Assembly: GCA_965225955.1 (NCBI GenBank)
Contig: CBDDBX010000037.1
Coordinates: 1 to 64,000 of the forward strand
Origin: CBDDBX01 sp965225955
GTDB lineage: Bacteria; Acidobacteriota; Aminicenantia; UBA2199
DNA: 64,000 nucleotides
Direction: 5' to 3'
The notes under the pieces were generated by a model that was given only the letters and a program-made list of their open reading frames with translations, ran no database searches and had not been told where the DNA came from. Below, piece after piece: positions 60,729 through 64,000 of the stretch (positions within the stretch are counted from its first letter, which is position 1; each line of letters starts with the position of its first letter). A program made the position numbers and the translations under genes.

Positions 60729-61739
60729 ATGGATCTAAAGGTATATTTTTTTTCAGGAACAGGAAATGCAAAGCATTGTGCAGAGTGGATTTCTGAAGAA
60801 TTTAAACTTAAGGGACTACCTGCAGAGGTTATTAATATAGAGGAGATGGAAAAGAGAAAAAATGTTGAAACAGATTCAGATATAATAGGGTTCTGTTATC
60901 CTACTCATGGTTTTAATCTGCCTCCAGTAATGATGAACTTTATATTGCGCTTTCCATCAGGAGCAGGAGAGTCAGTTTTTCTGCTTAACACCAGAGCTGG
61001 AACAAAAGCCGGAAGATTTCTATTGCCGGGATTGAGCGGGATTGCACTACTCTTTTCTGCAGTAGTACTGAAATGTAAGGGGTACAAAGTGGTGGGAATG
61101 AGATCTGTTGATCTGCCCTCCAACTGGACTGCAGCTCATATAGGGTTAAAAGAGTCCAAAGTTGACACTATCTATAATGTAAGAAAGAGGGAGGTATTGG
61201 AATTTGCCTCAATACTATCTGAAAAGAGAAGCTCTTTTAAATCACTAAAAGATATTCTGCAGGATATTCTTATCTCTCCGGTAGCTCTTATCTATTTTCT
61301 TATCGGACGCTTTTTTCTGGCTAAAACTCTTGTTGCTGACAGAAGTTGTAGTCGTTGTAATTTATGTGTAAAAATGTGTCCTGTCTCAGCTATAGAAATA
61401 ATTGATGAGCGCCCATACTGGACCTGGAAGTGTGAAAGCTGTATGAGGTGTATGAATATCTGTCCTGAACGTTCAGTTCAGGCTACTCACGGTTTTGTGA
61501 TTTTCATGATACTGATACTTAATTTCTTTGTTCTGAAAGGATTAAATGGTATAGCAGTTTTTGATGGGGCTTCACCGATTGTTAGATTTGTAATAAATAA
61601 TCTGTTCTTTATATCAGGTATGTTTGCTGGTTATGGGATACTTCACTGGCTGATGAAGATTCCTTTTGTAGAGAAGCTGGTAACAGCAACTTCTCTTACC
61701 AGCTATAAGTTCTGGAAGAGATATAAAGCACCTGAATAG
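60729..61739 (+). CDS. EFR1-family ferredoxin (flavodoxin plus 2[4Fe-4S]) with membrane helices
   Basis: A protein of 336 residues. Residues about 3-165 form a flavodoxin-like domain (YFFSGTGNAKHCAEWI, the FMN phosphate loop). Two [4Fe-4S] motifs follow: CSRCNLCVKMCPVSAIEI and CESCMRCMNICPERSV (about 207-255). Hydrophobic segments come between the two domains and at the C-terminal side (IFMILILNFFVLKGL; NNLFFISGMFAGYGIL). EFR1 proteins are thought to carry electrons in anaerobes. GGAGG lies before the ATG. It converges with the TetR gene. Confidence 0.88.
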   Translation: MDLKVYFFSGTGNAKHCAEWISEEFKLKGLPAEVINIEEMEKRKNVETDSDIIGFCYPTHGFNLPPVMMNFILRFPSGAGESVFLLNTRAGTKAGRFLLPGLSGIALLFSAVVLKCKGYKVVGMRSVDLPSNWTAAHIGLKESKVDTIYNVRKREVLEFASILSEKRSSFKSLKDILQDILISPVALIYFLIGRFFLAKTLVADRSCSRCNLCVKMCPVSAIEIIDERPYWTWKCESCMRCMNICPERSVQATHGFVIFMILILNFFVLKGLNGIAVFDGASPIVRFVINNLFFISGMFAGYGILHWLMKIPFVEKLVTATSLTSYKFWKRYKAPE

Positions 61740-61750
61740 TGTGAAGGACT

Positions 61751-62359
61751 CTATTTGAACAGATAGCGGCACAGCATATCTGTAAGGGACTTAAGGATGC
61801 GATTTTCTTCAATGGGGGATCTGTTAAGTGCTATTGAATGAATTACTTCTTCAAGACAGAGTATAACAATACGTCCTGCCGCCTCTATATCTGTAATTCT
61901 CAGCATACCCTGTTTTTGTTTCAGTATTCTGACTGTTTCAGAGGTAATACGGTCCATCTCTTTGGCAAAGTGATCTGAAAAGTCGCTATCTTCATCTTTC
62001 ATTCTGTTGAATTCTTTGTGAAAATCCGGATTGATTCTATGGGCATCCCTTGAAAAAGTAATTATTTTTTCTATTATTTCTCTACCTTCAGCCCTTTTCC
62101 AGTCTGCATTTCTGAACAGATCGAGTACCTCTTTGTGAATTTGCCCGGCGTTTATACTAACTATTGTCAGGAATAGATCTTTCTTATCTTTGAAGTAGTT
62201 ATAGAATATTCCAATAGAAACACCAGCAGCCTTTGCAATCTGTTTGGAACTGGTTTTGTGATAACCGGAAGATGAGAACAGCTCAAGCCCGGCATTAACT
62301 ATTTTGCTCTTGGTGGCGATTGCTCTTTCCTGTTGCGGAGTACGTATTTTATCAACCAT
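61751..62359 (-). CDS. TetR-family transcriptional regulator
   Basis: A regulator of 202 residues. The N-terminal helix-turn-helix KIVNAGLELFSSSGYHKTSSKQIAKAAGVSIGIFYNYFKDKKDLF (its central AAGVSIGIFYNYF) is typical; the rest is a helical ligand domain. It is divergent from an RND/MMPL exporter gene, with palindromes between the two that are probably its operators. Confidence 0.92.
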   Translation of the reverse strand: MVDKIRTPQQERAIATKSKIVNAGLELFSSSGYHKTSSKQIAKAAGVSIGIFYNYFKDKKDLFLTIVSINAGQIHKEVLDLFRNADWKRAEGREIIEKIITFSRDAHRINPDFHKEFNRMKDEDSDFSDHFAKEMDRITSETVRILKQKQGMLRITDIEAAGRIVILCLEEVIHSIALNRSPIEENRILKSLTDMLCRYLFK

Positions 62360-62416
62360 TTTTATCTATCCTTTTAAATAATTATATCACATTCTGGCAA
62401 TGAAATTATTTTGTTC

Positions 62417-62465
62417 TTGACAAAGCTGAACCTTGGTTCATATAATGAACCTGAACTAGAGTTCA
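62417..62465 (+). promoter_or_regulatory. Promoter with embedded TetR-type operators
   Basis: TTGACA (62417-62422) and TATAAT (62441-62446) are 18 bases apart. The palindrome TGAACCTTGGTTCA (62427-62440) fills the space between them, and a second, TGAACTAGAGTTCA (62452-62465), lies just downstream. Both share TGAAC-N4-GTTCA. Binding would directly block RNA polymerase at the exporter promoter. Confidence 0.8.
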
Positions 62466-62482
62466 GTTTTGTGGAGGGTGAA

Positions 62483-64000
62483 ATGAAAAGAAAGAGATAC
62501 TGGCTTATAAGATTCAGGTGGCCGGTTATAATGTTTTTTATAGGTTTTACAGTACTTATGGGAACAGGAATGTCACGGCTTGAGTTTGATCCGGACATTA
62601 TGAATCAACTACCGGAAGATATGCCTGCCAGGTTAAGTACAGACAGAATCGAATCTGTTTTTGGTGGAACAGATATGGCTATGATTCTTGTAGAGGCAGA
62701 TGATGTACTTGAAGAAGGTACTCTCAGAGTTGTTAAGAAGATATCCCGGGCTGTAGAAAGGATAAAGGGTGTTGATAAAGTAATGTCCCTTTTTGAACTG
62801 AAAACCATTAAGGGAGAAGATGGGGCTATGCTTGTGCACACGGCAGTAGATAAGATACCTCATAATCTGGAAGAGCGGGAAAGAGTAAGAAAAGAGATCA
62901 GGGAGAATGATCTGGTTTATGGAAGTGTGGTTTCTCATGATTTCAGAGTCACAGGAGTAATTGCTCTGGTTAAGAATGGTACATCTGATAAACATATTGT
63001 TGGAAGTATGCAGAAAATTATTGATCAATACTCATCTGCTGCAAAACTGTATCATGGTGGGGTTCCTTTTAACCGCATGATGAAATCCATGTATACAAAA
63101 GAGGATATGTCTAAGCTGATGCCGGCAGGACTTATTGTAATGTTGCTGTTTCTGTATCTATGCTTCCGTCAGCTGAGAGGTGTAGTTCTTCCATTTCTTA
63201 TTGTTCTTATGTCTGTAATTGTTGTAATGGGTGCAATGCCTCTTCTTGGATGGAAGATTTCCATGGTGATTATTCTTCTGCCTGTAGTGCTTATTGCAAT
63301 AGCTAATGATTATGGTATTCATATGATTGCAAAAGCCCAGGAAGACAGATCTTCGGATAAGAACTTCTCAAAAGAGGAGATAATCAGAAGAATGGTCACT
63401 TCTCTTGGGAAACCTGTGATTCTTGCAGGAATCACAACTGTTGTCGGTATGCTTTGTCTCATGGGGCATATACTTATTTCTGCAGAACAACTGGGTGTAC
63501 TTGCTGCTCTGGGTATAGTTTATGCTCTTTTTGCCAGCCTTCTTTTTATTCCTGCTGTTGTTTCTCTGCTGCCTAAAGGGAGAAAAGTGCTGGGGGGTGA
63601 AAATAAGGCTGGAATGATGGAGAGAATTATGGGGTTTTTCAGCAGGCTTGTTGTAGAGAAACCTGCTAAAATTATAGTAATATCTCTTGTTTTCTCTCTG
63701 CTAACTGCATCTGGAATATTTCTTATTATAGTTGACGCAGACCCAATGAATAATTATGAAAAAGGGCACCCTGTAGTTGAGGTGGCAGATGTAATTAAAG
63801 ATAATCTGGGTGGATTTTTTACAATAACAGTGGCGGTTGAAGGAGACGTTAAAAATCCTGAAATACTGAAGAAGATTGATAGTATGGAGAGAAAGTTCCT
63901 GAAAATTGAGGGAGTAAGTCATACTATTTCAATCGCCAGAGTAGTCCGGCAGATGACAAGGGCTCTTTATGAACCGGGGGATGATGGGTATGACGGGATT
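62483..64000 (+). CDS. RND-superfamily (MMPL-type) exporter, truncated by window end
   Basis: A membrane protein whose first 506 residues are in the window; the reading frame is open to the last base. The first helix (PVIMFFIGFTVLMGTGM), a periplasmic domain (about 40-210), then a run of helices (LMPAGLIVMLLFLYLCF; PLLGWKISMVIILLPVVLIAIANDYGIHM; the last with the ANDYGIHM motif of MMPL transporters) and the start of the second periplasmic domain (DPMNNYEKGHPVVEVADVI) are seen. GGAGGG lies before the ATG at 62483. It is probably controlled by the divergent TetR. Such proteins export lipids, hopanoids or drugs; the substrate is unknown. Confidence 0.88.
   Translation, partial: MKRKRYWLIRFRWPVIMFFIGFTVLMGTGMSRLEFDPDIMNQLPEDMPARLSTDRIESVFGGTDMAMILVEADDVLEEGTLRVVKKISRAVERIKGVDKVMSLFELKTIKGEDGAMLVHTAVDKIPHNLEERERVRKEIRENDLVYGSVVSHDFRVTGVIALVKNGTSDKHIVGSMQKIIDQYSSAAKLYHGGVPFNRMMKSMYTKEDMSKLMPAGLIVMLLFLYLCFRQLRGVVLPFLIVLMSVIVVMGAMPLLGWKISMVIILLPVVLIAIANDYGIHMIAKAQEDRSSDKNFSKEEIIRRMVTSLGKPVILAGITTVVGMLCLMGHILISAEQLGVLAALGIVYALFASLLFIPAVVSLLPKGRKVLGGENKAGMMERIMGFFSRLVVEKPAKIIVISLVFSLLTASGIFLIIVDADPMNNYEKGHPVVEVADVIKDNLGGFFTITVAVEGDVKNPEILKKIDSMERKFLKIEGVSHTISIARVVRQMTRALYEPGDDGYDGI

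Overview
The window looks like the chromosome of a Gram-negative, low-GC (roughly 40%), probably anaerobic bacterium. The evidence is TonB-dependent receptors, lipoproteins with lipoboxes, an oxygen-independent (cbi) cobalamin pathway, an Fe-S serine dehydratase and a flavodoxin/ferredoxin-type EFR1 protein. Genes carry strong GGAGG ribosome sites and sigma-70 type promoters (TTGACA/TATAAT), which argues against Bacteroidota. The Oar-like carboxypeptidase-regulatory/TonB receptors, 6-bladed propeller lipoproteins with a GQGPGE motif and permease-prefix FtsX/PadR pairs resemble Aminicenantia and other Acidobacteriota; this placement is inference only.

Region 1 (0.9-19.9 kb) is one tightly coupled vitamin B12 operon. 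A clear promoter is followed by two tandem cobalamin riboswitches. Then come a BtuB-like TonB receptor, a DUF2162 membrane protein, an ExbB-like proton channel, a DUF2149 (ExbD-like) protein and a CobN homologue anchored in the membrane at both ends. After these lie cbiC-D-E-T-L-F-G-H-J, an exported CbiK cobaltochelatase fused to a BtuF-like binding protein, and a BtuCD-type ABC transporter. Together they cover outer-membrane uptake, possible envelope metal chelation or dechelation, inner-membrane transport and corrin ring synthesis from sirohydrochlorin to cobyrinate.

Region 2 (20-28.8 kb) holds an unknown small gene, tandem erythromycin-esterase-like lipoproteins, a glycosyltransferase, a LysE exporter, and an FtsX-type permease with its PadR regulator and two palindromic operators.

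Region 3 (28.8-42.7 kb) is an accessory island. It contains two RelE/ParE-type toxin-antitoxin pairs, a frameshifted Fic gene, a membrane KAP NTPase, a STAS-like/PIN pair, and two copies of a three-gene cassette (membrane thioredoxin-like protein, 6-bladed propeller, small secreted Cys-rich peptide). Its spaces are packed with palindromic repeats, a 108-bp repeat in inverted orientation about 11.4 kb apart, and two degenerate 30-bp-phased arrays.

Region 4 (42.7-64 kb) returns to housekeeping and envelope genes: EttA, a solo propeller, an Asp-box lipoprotein, serine dehydratase, a radical SAM enzyme, a sigma/anti-sigma/lipoprotein operon, two large paralogous Oar-like TonB receptors, EFR1, and a TetR gene divergent from an RND/MMPL exporter that runs off the window end.

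No rRNA, tRNA, CRISPR array or recognisable transposase gene was seen. The best candidates for undescribed biology are the exported CbiK-BtuF fusion with the membrane CobN/ExbBD-like system, the thioredoxin/propeller/Cys-peptide cassettes, and the 30-bp-phased arrays.
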